Origin: VRUE01 sp963697915
Lineage (GTDB): Bacteria > Actinomycetota > Thermoleophilia > Solirubrobacterales > 70-9
Assembly (NCBI GenBank): GCA_963697915.1
Contig: OY969103.1
Coordinates: 620,001 to 684,000 of the forward strand
Direction: 5' to 3'
Length of the DNA stretch: 64,000 nucleotides
Shown: piece by piece, positions 8,308 through 16,179 of the stretch
Layout of the letters: each line of letters starts with the position of its first letter
Numbering within the stretch: position 1 is the stretch's first letter
Translations under genes and position numbers: made by a program
Notes under the pieces: model-generated
Database searches by the model: none
The model's input: the letters and a program-made list of their open reading frames with translations, nothing else
Told to the model about the DNA's origin: nothing

Positions 8308-8514
8308 ATGCCAACTGGAACTGTCAAGTGGTTCAGCGACGACAAGGGCTACGGGTTCATCACCCCGGATGACGGCTCGAAGGACGTCTTCGTGCATCAC
8401 AGCGCCATCCTCGGCGAGGGCTTCAAGTCCCTGACCGAGGGCGCCAAGGTCAGCTACGAGTCCGAGGAAGGCCCCAAGGGCCCGGCTGCCGCTCAGGTGC
8501 AGCAGACCTCGTAG
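8308..8514 (+). CDS. cspA: Cold-shock protein (CspA family)
   Basis: 68 residues, a single cold-shock OB fold. RNP1 is seen as KGYGFITPDD and RNP2 as VFVHHSAI, preceded by GTVKWFSDD. The protein binds single-stranded RNA and DNA and acts as an RNA chaperone. The start at 8308 fits the family exactly (MPTGTVKWF) and has a strong GGAGTGGAGG ribosome site; the upstream in-frame ATGs are not needed. A 118-nt leader with hairpins and a clear terminator at 8540 suggest a monocistronic transcript. Confidence 0.95.
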   Translation: MPTGTVKWFSDDKGYGFITPDDGSKDVFVHHSAILGEGFKSLTEGAKVSYESEEGPKGPAAAQVQQTS

Positions 8515-8539
8515 CGCCGAACCGCGCTTAGCAGTGCCG

Positions 8540-8567
8540 AGGCCCGCCTCCGGCGGGCCTCTTCTTT
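8540..8567 (+). terminator. Rho-independent terminator after cspA
   Basis: A 9-bp perfect stem AGGCCCGCC/GGCGGGCCT (8540-8548 and 8552-8560) with a 3-nt loop, followed by CTTCTTT. It lies 26 nt after the cold-shock stop codon and before the typA start. Confidence 0.8.
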
Positions 8568-8593
8568 GCCCATTCCCCAACCCGGCCCGAGAG

Positions 8594-10423
8594 ATGACCA
8601 CCAGAGACGACCTCCGCAACATCGCGATCATCGCCCACGTCGACCACGGCAAGACGACCCTGGTCGACGCGATGCTCTGGCAGAGCGGCGCCTTCCGCCA
8701 GGGCCAGGACGTCGCCGAGCGGGTGATGGACTCGATGGACCTCGAGCGCGAGAAGGGGATCACGATCCTCGCCAAGAACACGACCGTCACCCACGAGGGG
8801 GTCAAGCTCAACATCATCGACACCCCCGGGCACGCCGACTTCGGCGGCGAGGTGGAGCGCGGCCTGACCATGGTCGACGGCGTCCTGCTCCTGGTCGATG
8901 CCTCCGAGGGCCCCCTCCCCCAGACCCGCTTCGTGCTGCGCAAGGCGCTGGAGGCGAAGCTGCCGGTGATCCTCGTCGTCAACAAGGTCGACCGGCCCGA
9001 CGCCCGCATCGCCGAGGTCGTCGACGAGGTCTACGAACTCTTCCTCGACCTCGACGCCGACTCCGACCAAATCGAGTTCCCGATCGTCTACACCAACGCC
9101 AAAGCCGGCTGGGCAGCGCTCGAAGAAGGGGTCGAGGGCACCGACCTGAAGCCCTTGATGGACCTGATGCTGGAGCGGATCCCGGCCCCTGAGCACGACC
9201 CCGGCCACCCCTTCCAGGCCCACGTCACCAACCTCGACGCCGACCCCTACGTCGGCCGCCTCGCCCTCTGCCGGGTGCGCCACGGCACGGTCCGCGCCGG
9301 CAGCCAGATCGCCTGGTGCCGCGCTGACGGCAACGTCGAGCGGGCGACGATCTCAGAGCTCTACGTGACCGAGGCGCTCGACCGCGTTTCCGCCAAAGAA
9401 GCCGGGCCGGGCGAAATCATCGCCGTCGCCGGGCTGCCCGAGGTGACGATCGGCGAGACCCTCGCCGACCTCGAGGACCCGCGGCCGCTGCCGGTGATCA
9501 CCGTCGACGAGCCCTCGCTCTCGATGGTGGTCGGGATCAACACCTCGCCCCTGGCCGGCACCGAGGGCAGCAAGCTGACCGCGCGCCAGGTCCGCGACCG
9601 GCTCGATGCCGAGCTGGTCGGCAACGTCTCGATCCGGGTCCGCGACACCGACCGGCCCGACGCCTGGGAGGTGCAGGGCCGCGGCGAGCTGCAGCTCGTC
9701 GTCCTGCTCGAGCTGATGCGCCGCGAGGGCTTCGAGCTGACCGCCGGCCAGCCCCGCGTCCTCACCCGGGAAATCGACGGCAAGGTCCACGAGCCGGTCG
9801 AACGGCTGGCGATCGACGTTCCCGAGGAGCACGTCGGCGCCGTCACCCAGCTGCTCGCCGGCCGCAAGGGCCGCCTCGACCAGATGACCAACCACTCCAC
9901 GGGCTGGGTGCGGATGGACTACCTGGTCCCCGCCCGCGGCCTGATCGGGCTGCGCACCGAGTTCCTCACCGAGACCCGCGGCGCCGGCCTCATGCACCAC
10001 GTCTTCGATCGCTGGGAGCCCTGGGCGGGCGAGCTGCGAACCCGCGCCACCGGCTCGCTGGTGGCCGACCGCCGCGGCTCCAGCGCCGCCTACGCGCTGA
10101 TGAGCCTGCAGGATCGCGGCACCCTCTTCGTCGGTCCGGGCGAGGAGGTCTACGAGGGGATGATCATCGGCGAGAACAGCCGCGCCGACGACCTCGACGT
10201 CAACGCGATCAAGGAAAAGCAGCAGACCAACATGCGCGCCGCCAGCGCCGAGGTCCTGGTCCGCCTCTCCCCCGCCACACGGCTCTCACTCGAGGCCGCG
10301 CTGGAGTTCCTCCGCGACGACGAGTGCGTCGAAGTGACGCCCGAGTCGACCCGCCTGCGCAAGGTCGAGCTCGACAAAACCAAGCGCCAGAAGATCGCCC
10401 GCCAGGGCGCCCGCGTTGCTTAA
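8594..10423 (+). CDS. typA: Translational GTPase TypA/BipA
   Basis: 609 residues, the standard TypA length. G1 is AHVDHGKTTLVD (about 13-24), G2 lies in the EKGITILAKNT region, G3 is DTPGHADFGGEVERG and G4 is NKVDR. These are followed by the EF-G-like domains and the TypA-specific C-terminal domain (NSRADDLDVNAIKEKQQTNMRAA). The protein is a ribosome-associated GTPase involved in 50S assembly and stress or low-temperature growth. The ATG at 8594 is chosen because the longer frame from 8534 runs through the cspA terminator. Being beside cspA fits a cold-response theme, though each gene appears to be transcribed separately. Confidence 0.95.
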   Translation: MTTRDDLRNIAIIAHVDHGKTTLVDAMLWQSGAFRQGQDVAERVMDSMDLEREKGITILAKNTTVTHEGVKLNIIDTPGHADFGGEVERGLTMVDGVLLLVDASEGPLPQTRFVLRKALEAKLPVILVVNKVDRPDARIAEVVDEVYELFLDLDADSDQIEFPIVYTNAKAGWAALEEGVEGTDLKPLMDLMLERIPAPEHDPGHPFQAHVTNLDADPYVGRLALCRVRHGTVRAGSQIAWCRADGNVERATISELYVTEALDRVSAKEAGPGEIIAVAGLPEVTIGETLADLEDPRPLPVITVDEPSLSMVVGINTSPLAGTEGSKLTARQVRDRLDAELVGNVSIRVRDTDRPDAWEVQGRGELQLVVLLELMRREGFELTAGQPRVLTREIDGKVHEPVERLAIDVPEEHVGAVTQLLAGRKGRLDQMTNHSTGWVRMDYLVPARGLIGLRTEFLTETRGAGLMHHVFDRWEPWAGELRTRATGSLVADRRGSSAAYALMSLQDRGTLFVGPGEEVYEGMIIGENSRADDLDVNAIKEKQQTNMRAASAEVLVRLSPATRLSLEAALEFLRDDECVEVTPESTRLRKVELDKTKRQKIARQGARVA

Positions 10424-10449
10424 CCCCCGGGGTGCGGTTAGGCCGGGGG
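10424..10449. terminator. Hairpin between convergent genes
   Basis: CCCCCGG (10424-10430) pairs with CCGGGGG (10443-10449) with a 12-nt loop, directly after the typA stop and overlapping the end of the minus-strand gene. There is no T run, so termination is only likely. Confidence 0.4.
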
Positions 10450-11181
10450 CGGAGGGGGCGGCGTGGGAGGAACGGCCCCGGCCGGGGCGGGAGCCGAGCC
10501 GCTGGTGAGTTCGTAGTAGAGGACGGTGACCGCGATCGCGAAGATCGGCGCGGTGATCGTCGCCGAGATGATCGAGGCGATCCAGGTCGCGACTTCGCCG
10601 TCGCCGATCGGAGTGGCGATCGCCGCCAGCACGGCGCTGATCACGATCACGATCAGGAGCACGACCAGGAGGGTGCCGAACACCGCCCAGGCGTCGCCGC
10701 GGACCAAACGCCAGCTGCGCCCGAAGGCGTCGATCGGGCCGATGCCCTCGACGACGATCGCCGGCGCGCCGACCGACCAGAAGGTGATCAGGATCAGGCC
10801 CGGGATCACCAGCAGCAGGAAGCCGATCGTGACGCCGATCCCGAAGAGGATGCCGAAGCCGATCAGGGCGAGGATGAAGGGCGTCGCCGCTGAGATCAGG
10901 TCGCCGACCCCCTGGTCGCGCCGTCCGTCGCGGACGTCCTGGACGAGCTTGACGACGAAGCCGGTGTAGAGCGCCTGGCCGGCGAGCCGCACGGCCGCGG
11001 CCAGCAGGCCGAGGATCAAGCCGCCGGCGCCCTGCAGGATGCCGGCCGCCAGACCGACGAGGAGGAAGACGACGATCGCGCTGCCGATCAGCGCGCCGAA
11101 GTTCTGGCCGTAGACCGAGAAGGTCTCACTGATCACGTCGCCGACGCGGATGCGCTTGGCGGGGACGGCACCGGACTCCAT
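10438..11181 (-). CDS. Multi-pass membrane protein, GlpQ-membrane-domain-like
   Basis: 247 residues with about five or six hydrophobic helices (roughly 28-50, 50-75, 105-135, 135-150, 170-195, 210-235). The N-terminal RVGDVISETFSVYGQNFGALI and the later VVEGIGPIDAFGRSWRLVRGDAWAVFGTLL match the pattern of actinobacterial membrane proteins related to the membrane domain of glycerophosphodiester phosphodiesterase, where such segments repeat. No catalytic motif is present. The tail is a proline run. Function is unknown. It converges with typA and stands alone on its strand, with DUF2252 35 nt upstream. Confidence 0.6.
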   Translation of the reverse strand: MESGAVPAKRIRVGDVISETFSVYGQNFGALIGSAIVVFLLVGLAAGILQGAGGLILGLLAAAVRLAGQALYTGFVVKLVQDVRDGRRDQGVGDLISAATPFILALIGFGILFGIGVTIGFLLLVIPGLILITFWSVGAPAIVVEGIGPIDAFGRSWRLVRGDAWAVFGTLLVVLLIVIVISAVLAAIATPIGDGEVATWIASIISATITAPIFAIAVTVLYYELTSGSAPAPAGAVPPTPPPPPPA

Positions 11182-11215
11182 CGCCGCCGATCCTACGCCC
11201 CCATCTAGCAGCGGG

Positions 11216-12628
11216 TCAAGCGTCCTCGGCCGCTATGCGACCGGAGTCGATCGTGGCGAGCAGCGCCGCGTGGTCGCGCTCGTTCTGGTCAGCGTAGCTG
11301 GCCGAGAACTCGGCGATCGCCCGGTCGAAGGAGTCGCTCGAGCCGAGGTAGGCGCCGATCGCGATCCGGTCGCCGGAACGGGCGTGGGCGCGGGCCAGGG
11401 TCCAGGCGCACATCCGGGCGTAGATCGCCATCGCCTCCGGGTTCATCTTCTCGACGTCGGCGGAGCGCTTCCAGTCCCAGAGCTGGCGCAGGTAGAAGTG
11501 GCGCTCGCGGCCGTCGAACCCGATCGCCGGGCACCAGCCGAGGAAGATGTCGCTGGCCGCCTGCATCAGCCGCTGGCCTTCGACCACGCGGCGGCCGTGA
11601 TTGTCGAACTCGCTGGCGCCGGCATAGGGCTCGAGCACCGAGGGCTGCGCCTCCTTCGCCTGCAGGAAGAGTGAGTCGCCGCCGGCGGCCGCGGTCAGCA
11701 GCGCCACCCAGGCGCGGGTGCCGACGCTGCCGACGCCGACGACCTTGCGGGCGATGTGGCGCAGCGCGTAGGCATCGAGCAGGTGGCGCCGATCGGGCTG
11801 CAGGCTGGTGCGGTAAGCGGCGAGCACCTCGCGCAGGCGCTCTTCGAAGTCACGCGCATCGGCCGCCGGCAGCAGGTCCTCGAGCGGGATCAGCAGCGGC
11901 GGTTCGCTGACGATCCGCAGCTCGCCGTCGACCCGCCGGGTGAGCCGCTCGACCGCGCGCAGGTGGTCCTTGCCCCGCGCCTTGGCGACGCTGCGCTGCG
12001 CCCGCCGCACCGTCGCTTTACCGACCTGGTCGGCGACCGCCTCGCCCAGGGCCGGCAGCACCGAGTCGACGTCGAGCCGGGCGTACCAGACGTCGAGCGT
12101 GGAGGCGGCCGCGAAGCCGCGGATCGCCTCGCGGTAGATCCGCCCGACGGTGCGCGTCACCTCGCGGCGCTGCTTGCCTTTGAAGCCGTTCTCGCGGGCG
12201 GCGATCTCGAAGCTCGCGGCGAGCCGCTTGACGTCCCACTCCCACGGCGCGGGCAGCGTCTCGTCGAAGTCGTTGAGGTCGAAGACCAGCCGCCGGTCGG
12301 GGGCGGCGAAGGTGCCGAAGTTGGAGAGGTGGGCGTCGCCGCAGGCCTGCACGCGCAGCCCCGAGGCCGGCGTCCGCGCCAGGTCGGCGGCCATCACCGC
12401 GGCGGCGCCGCGGTAGAAGGCGAACGGCGTCGCCGCCATCCGCCCGTAGCGGATCGGCACCAGCTCGGCGACCCGGGTGCTGGCCTGCGCCTCGAGGATC
12501 TCGACCGGGTCGGCCCGGTCGGCGGCGGGCTCCCACTCCGCGTGGGCGGAGCGGGCAGCCCGCGAGCGCGCCGCCTTGCCGACGGCAGCGCTATCCCCGG
12601 CGGACAGGTGAAGGGTTTGGGGGTCCAT
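11216..12628 (-). CDS. DUF2252 family protein
   Basis: 470 residues, the usual size of DUF2252. The signature region, VQACGDAHLSNFGTF (near residue 98) and LVFDLNDFDETLPAPWEWD (near 113-131), resembles the catalytic loop and metal Asp of aminoglycoside-phosphotransferase-like kinases. The family has no established reaction. The ATG at 12628 is the only upstream start in frame, but it sits in the centre of a 34-bp perfect palindrome (12611-12644), so the first six codons are part of that structure. The gene follows the acyl-CoA dehydrogenase on the same strand after 27 nt. Confidence 0.85.
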   Translation of the reverse strand: MDPQTLHLSAGDSAAVGKAARSRAARSAHAEWEPAADRADPVEILEAQASTRVAELVPIRYGRMAATPFAFYRGAAAVMAADLARTPASGLRVQACGDAHLSNFGTFAAPDRRLVFDLNDFDETLPAPWEWDVKRLAASFEIAARENGFKGKQRREVTRTVGRIYREAIRGFAAASTLDVWYARLDVDSVLPALGEAVADQVGKATVRRAQRSVAKARGKDHLRAVERLTRRVDGELRIVSEPPLLIPLEDLLPAADARDFEERLREVLAAYRTSLQPDRRHLLDAYALRHIARKVVGVGSVGTRAWVALLTAAAGGDSLFLQAKEAQPSVLEPYAGASEFDNHGRRVVEGQRLMQAASDIFLGWCPAIGFDGRERHFYLRQLWDWKRSADVEKMNPEAMAIYARMCAWTLARAHARSGDRIAIGAYLGSSDSFDRAIAEFSASYADQNERDHAALLATIDSGRIAAEDA

Positions 12629-12644
12629 GGACCCCCAAACCCTT
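12611..12644. repeat. 34-bp perfect palindrome over a start codon
   Basis: Two 17-nt arms (12611-12627 and 12628-12644) are exact reverse complements with no spacer and CCATGG at the centre. It lies 11 nt after the acyl-CoA dehydrogenase stop and contains the ATG and first codons of the DUF2252 gene on the minus strand. It could end the upstream transcript or mask the downstream start. Confidence 0.85.
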
Positions 12645-12655
12645 CCAGTTCGCGA

Positions 12656-13885
12656 TCAGACGGTGGCGGCTGCCTGCTCGGACTGGCTGTCTTCAGCCGC
12701 TTTGGCCTTCGCCTCGGCCTCCGGGGTCGGCTCGTCGGCCTGGCGCGGCAGCAGCACTTCTTTGGCGATCACGAGACGCTGGATCTGGCTCGTGCCCTCG
12801 TAGAGCTGCATGATCTTCGCGTCGCGCATCAGTTTCTCGACCGGGTACTCCTTGATGAAGCCGTAGCCACCGTAGACCTGGACCGCGTCGACGGTGATCT
12901 CCATCGCCGAGTCGGCGGCAAAGCGCTTCGCCATCGAGGAGACCTTGCTGTTGCGGACGCCCTGGTCGAGCAGGACCGCCGAGTTCCAGACGAGGAGGCG
13001 AGCCGCCTCGACCTTGGTCGCCATGTCGGCGATCATGAACTGGATCGCCTGGTGCATCGCGATCGGCACGCCGAACTGGACCCTTTCCTTGGAGTAGTCC
13101 GTGGCGTACTCGGTGGCGGCGCGGCCGATGCCGACGGCCATCGCCGAGACGCCGGGACGGGTCCGGTCGAGGGTCATCATCGCCAGTTTGAAGCCCTTGT
13201 TCTCCTCGCCGAGCAGGTTCGCGGCCGGGACCTCGACGTCGTTGAAGGAGATGGTCGCGGTGTTGGACGCCCGCTGGCCCATCTTGTCCTCCTTCTTGTC
13301 GACCGTGACGCCGTCGGCGTCGGCGTCGACGACGAAGGCGCTGATCCCGCGGTGGCCCGCCTCGGGATCGGTCTTGGCGAAGACCGTGAAGTAGTCGGCG
13401 TAGGTGCCGTTGGTGATGAAGCACTTGGAGCCGTTGAGGACGTACTTGTCGCCCTGCTTGACCGCACGGGTCTTCATCCCCGAGACGTCGGAACCGGCGT
13501 CCGGCTCGGTCAGCCCGAAGGAGGCCAGCTTCGGCTCCTCGCAGAGCATCCCGAGGTACTTCTTCTTCGTCTCCTCGGAGCCGCCGAGGTTGACCGGCGC
13601 GGAGGCGAGCCCGTTGGCCATCAGCGTCGTGCCGATGCCCGAGCACCCCCATCCCATCTCCTCCTCGATCAGGCAGCCGGAGAAGTAGTCCAGCCCGGGG
13701 CCGCCGTAAGCCTCCGGGATGTGCGTGTTCATCAGGCCGACCTCCCAGGCCTTCTTGATCACGTCGGCCGGCCAGGTGCCGTCCTTGTCGTACTCCCAGG
13801 CGACGCTGCGCATGTCTTTCTCAGCGAAGCTGTGGGCCAGCTCGCGCAGGTCCTTCTGCTCGTCGGTCAGGGTGAAGTCAACCAC
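12656..13885 (-). CDS. Acyl-CoA dehydrogenase
   Basis: 409 residues. Family hallmarks are FGLTEPDAGSDVSGM (FAD/substrate region near residue 126), GSKCFITNG, KMGQRASNT and the C-terminal YGGYGFIKEYPVEKLMRDAKI then QLYEGTSQIQ. The Glu of YEGT is the usual catalytic base of short- and medium-chain enzymes. The enzyme oxidises acyl-CoA to enoyl-CoA using FAD and passes electrons to ETF. It starts at GTG 13885 with a strong AAAGGAG ribosome site 8 nt away. The Ala/Glu-rich C-terminal tail of about 25 residues is extra. A TTGACT-N4-AGTCAA palindrome upstream (13922-13937) suggests repression by a TetR-type regulator. Confidence 0.95.
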   Translation of the reverse strand: MVDFTLTDEQKDLRELAHSFAEKDMRSVAWEYDKDGTWPADVIKKAWEVGLMNTHIPEAYGGPGLDYFSGCLIEEEMGWGCSGIGTTLMANGLASAPVNLGGSEETKKKYLGMLCEEPKLASFGLTEPDAGSDVSGMKTRAVKQGDKYVLNGSKCFITNGTYADYFTVFAKTDPEAGHRGISAFVVDADADGVTVDKKEDKMGQRASNTATISFNDVEVPAANLLGEENKGFKLAMMTLDRTRPGVSAMAVGIGRAATEYATDYSKERVQFGVPIAMHQAIQFMIADMATKVEAARLLVWNSAVLLDQGVRNSKVSSMAKRFAADSAMEITVDAVQVYGGYGFIKEYPVEKLMRDAKIMQLYEGTSQIQRLVIAKEVLLPRQADEPTPEAEAKAKAAEDSQSEQAAATV

Positions 13886-13921
13886 TGCGGAAGCTCCTTT
13901 TGTCGGTGGGAGTTGGGCCGA

Positions 13922-13937
13922 TTGACTCGTCAGTCAA
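13922..13937. promoter_or_regulatory. Palindromic operator upstream of the acyl-CoA dehydrogenase
   Basis: TTGACT (13922-13927) and AGTCAA (13932-13937) form a perfect inverted repeat around CGTC. It lies 37-52 nt upstream of the GTG start at 13885 and overlaps a possible -35 (TTGACT on the minus strand). TetR-family repressors of fatty-acid genes often bind such sites. No regulator gene is adjacent. Confidence 0.5.
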
Positions 13938-13992
13938 CCACGGCAAGAGTAGCGGATGGTCCCCGTGCTCGGGAAGCCCTACCCTGGTCTGG

Positions 13993-14301
13993 ATGGCTTC
14001 CGCAGTGGCCCTGATCGAGCTCCAGACCGGTCACGCCCTGGTCTTGATCACGCTGATCGCGGCGCCGATCGCGGCGATCGCCTTCGCCACCTCCGGCCCG
14101 GCCTGGCGGGCGATCGGCAAGGGCCGCTTCGCGATCGACGAGCAGCCGCCAACGGCGGGCGGCCCCAGGCGCTCCCCGGAGGAGGCCCTGCGCGAGGAAG
14201 TGCGCCAGCTCGTCCTCAGCCGCAACGAACGCCGTCTGCGCAACGGTGAAGACCCGTTGGACGTCGAAGCCGAGACCGAGCGACAGCTCGCGGATTTGTA
14301 G
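13993..14301 (+). CDS. Small single-helix membrane protein
   Basis: 102 residues from the ATG at 13993. One hydrophobic helix (residues 13-33: HALVLITLIAAPIAAIAFAT) is followed by a charged cytoplasmic tail (SPEEALREEVRQLVLSRNERRLRNGEDPLDVEAE) likely to be helical. I do not recognise a family. It is divergent from the acyl-CoA dehydrogenase and is followed 10 nt later by another small gene and then bcp, forming a likely three-gene operon. The long frame upstream of the ATG would run through the operator and is not used. Confidence 0.6.
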   Translation: MASAVALIELQTGHALVLITLIAAPIAAIAFATSGPAWRAIGKGRFAIDEQPPTAGGPRRSPEEALREEVRQLVLSRNERRLRNGEDPLDVEAETERQLADL

Positions 14302-14311
14302 GATCGGTTCA

Positions 14312-14647
14312 ATGGCCGCGAACCCAGACAACCTCTACGAGGTCGAGGAGCTGCTCAACCAGCCGGGGACCTACTTCAACCCGCAGACCGAGGTGCTCGT
14401 CGTGGTCGACGACTCGACCTCGCTCGACCAGGAGGTCTTCAACCTCGAGGACTACGAGGGGGCGGACTGGGTGCGGATCTCCGACGAGATCCCGGTCGAC
14501 GAGGACCGCCGCGACCAGGCACTGGAGCAGTTCCAGACCCACTACCACCCGGGCTCGGCCGGGTCGGTCTCGGAAACGGCGCTCGAACAGGGCGACGACG
14601 AGCTCGACGAGGACGAGGACGGGCAGGAGCCCGGCCGCGAGGACTAA
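14312..14647 (+). CDS. Small acidic protein of unknown function
   Basis: 111 residues from ATG 14312. The first two thirds look folded (YEVEELLNQPGTYFNPQTEVLVVVDDSTSLDQ, then EGADWVRISDEIPVDEDRRDQALEQFQ); the last 30 residues are almost all Asp, Glu and Gly. There is no signal peptide or membrane helix. No known domain was recognised. It sits between a small membrane gene and bcp with gaps of 10 and 4 nt, so it is probably co-transcribed with the peroxiredoxin. Confidence 0.6.
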   Translation: MAANPDNLYEVEELLNQPGTYFNPQTEVLVVVDDSTSLDQEVFNLEDYEGADWVRISDEIPVDEDRRDQALEQFQTHYHPGSAGSVSETALEQGDDELDEDEDGQEPGRED

Positions 14648-14651
14648 GCCG

Positions 14652-15122
14652 GTGCTCGAGGCTGGACAGGACGCCCCCGACTTCACCCTGCCCGACCAGG
14701 ACGGCAATGAGCTGAAGCTCTCCGACCTGCGCGGCGAGACCGTCGTCCTCTACTTCTACCCCCGCGCCGACACCCCGGGCTGCACGACCCAGGCCTGCGG
14801 CGTGCGCGACCGCGGCGGCGAGTACGACGCCGCCGGGGCCCGCGTGATCGGCGTCTCGCCCGACACGGTCGAGGCGGTGAAGAAGTTCGCCGACAAGTAC
14901 GAGCTCGGCTTCACCCTGCTCGCCGACGCCGACCACGCGGTCGCCGAGGCCTACGGCGCCTGGGGCGAGAAGTCGATGTACGGCAAGAAGTACATGGGCG
15001 TGCAGCGCTCGACCTTCCTGATCGACGCCGAAGGCAAGATCGCCAAGGTCTTCCCCAAGGTCCAGCCGAAGAAGCACGACGACGTCGTGCTCAAGGCGCT
15101 CGCCGAGCTCGCCGCCGCCTAG
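14652..15122 (+). CDS. bcp: Thioredoxin-dependent peroxiredoxin (BCP family)
   Basis: 156 residues. Peroxiredoxin fold with PRADTPGCTTQACGVRD: Cys44 is the peroxidatic cysteine and Cys49 the likely resolving cysteine, the atypical two-Cys arrangement of BCP. GAWGEKSMYGKKYMGVQRSTFLID is the conserved BCP C-terminal segment. The enzyme reduces hydrogen peroxide and organic peroxides with electrons from thioredoxin, in the cytoplasm. It starts at GTG 14652, 4 nt after the preceding gene. It is followed by a hairpin repeat (15126-15164) before the convergent exchanger gene. Confidence 0.93.
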   Translation: MLEAGQDAPDFTLPDQDGNELKLSDLRGETVVLYFYPRADTPGCTTQACGVRDRGGEYDAAGARVIGVSPDTVEAVKKFADKYELGFTLLADADHAVAEAYGAWGEKSMYGKKYMGVQRSTFLIDAEGKIAKVFPKVQPKKHDDVVLKALAELAAA

Positions 15123-15125
15123 ATC

Positions 15126-15164
15126 CTCACGCGTTCGCCCTCTATTTCAGGGAAAACGCGTGAG
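15126..15164. repeat. Hairpin repeat, copy 1
   Basis: CTCACGCGTT (15126-15135) pairs with AACGCGTGAG (15155-15164), and the inner CCCT/AGGG (15138-15141, 15149-15152) closes a 7-nt loop. The core from the loop through AGGGAAAACGC is shared, in reverse orientation, with 33183-33211. It lies between two convergent genes and could be a two-way terminator. Confidence 0.7.
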
Positions 15165-15176
15165 TGTGCGCTCGCC

Positions 15177-16172
15177 CTAGACGGCGACGATGACGATGAA
15201 AGAGACGTAGAGGGCGAACCAGCCGATCACGGCCGGCAGCTCGAAGCGGCCGCGGCGGTGCAGCGCCTCATAGGCGAGGAAGCCGCCGACCAGGCCGAGG
15301 ATGATGGAGATCGTCGCGTTCAGCGAAAGCTCCCAGTCGGTGAAGATCAGGCCGATCCCGACCGGGATCGTCGACTGGAAGACCATCGCCCCGGTGATGT
15401 TGCCGAGCGCCAGCGAGTCCTTGCCCTCGCGCACCCAGAAGAAGCTGTTGACCTTCTCCGGGAGCTCGGTCGCCAGCGGGGCGAGGATCAGGGCGAGGAC
15501 GAGCGCCTCGATCCCGATCTCCTCGGCGATGTGAAGCAACTCCTCGACGAAGAGATGGGCGCCGCCGACCATCGCCCCCAGCCCGACCAGGAGCTGGATC
15601 ACGCAGAGCAGCAGGCTCGGGTCCTCGGAGCGCTCGGCGCGGCGCTCGAAGATCAGCGGGTTGAGCGTCTCCTCGTCCTGCACCGAGCCACCGCCCTTCA
15701 GGGTGCGCCGCACGTAGACGAGGTAGGCGACGAAGAGGAGGATCCCGGCCGGGATCCGCACGGCCGCCGGCGCCCCCCAGGCAAGCGCCAGGCAGACGGC
15801 GAAGAAGAGGAGGAAGAAGATCAAGTCCCGCTCCAGGGTCGGCCGGTGGGCCTTCAGCTCCAGGCCCTGGGCGCGTTTGTCGCGGTAGAGGTAGGCGAAG
15901 AGACCGACCAGCCCCATCGCCAGGGTCGCGAGCAGGAAGGGGGCGCCGACGATCGCGCCGATCGCGACGTCTTCGGAGCCCTCGCGGGCGTTGACCAGGG
16001 CGACGATCGCGATCAGGGTCTCCGGCATCGCCGTGCCGACCGCGGCGAGCAGGCTGCCCACGGCCCCTTCGCCGAGCGAGAGCCGGTGCCCGATCCACTC
16101 GACGGCGTTGGTGAAGAGCAGCGCGCCAGCGAGGATTACAGCGAAGCTGAGGAACAGCAGCAGAATGCTCAA
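15177..16172 (-). CDS. Sodium/calcium exchanger-family membrane protein
   Basis: 331 residues, about 10 hydrophobic helices in two homologous halves. The first half carries GEGAVGSLLAAVGTAMPETLIAI and the second GIEALVLALILAPLATELPEKVNSFFW, matching the two alpha repeats of the CaCA superfamily with acidic residues (PET, PEK) in the ion path. A charged cytoplasmic loop separates the halves (about 165-190). It would exchange a cation (calcium or another) against protons or sodium. It converges with bcp, and the lipoprotein gene at 16180-17295 lies 7 nt upstream on the same strand. Confidence 0.75.
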   Translation of the reverse strand: MSILLLFLSFAVILAGALLFTNAVEWIGHRLSLGEGAVGSLLAAVGTAMPETLIAIVALVNAREGSEDVAIGAIVGAPFLLATLAMGLVGLFAYLYRDKRAQGLELKAHRPTLERDLIFFLLFFAVCLALAWGAPAAVRIPAGILLFVAYLVYVRRTLKGGGSVQDEETLNPLIFERRAERSEDPSLLLCVIQLLVGLGAMVGGAHLFVEELLHIAEEIGIEALVLALILAPLATELPEKVNSFFWVREGKDSLALGNITGAMVFQSTIPVGIGLIFTDWELSLNATISIILGLVGGFLAYEALHRRGRFELPAVIGWFALYVSFIVIVAV

Positions 16173-16179
16173 GGTGCGT

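Noticed and set aside
11756..14014. Open frame of 752 codons on the plus strand
   Set aside because: It covers the antisense of DUF2252 and the acyl-CoA dehydrogenase, both strongly supported genes; its product has no recognisable domain.
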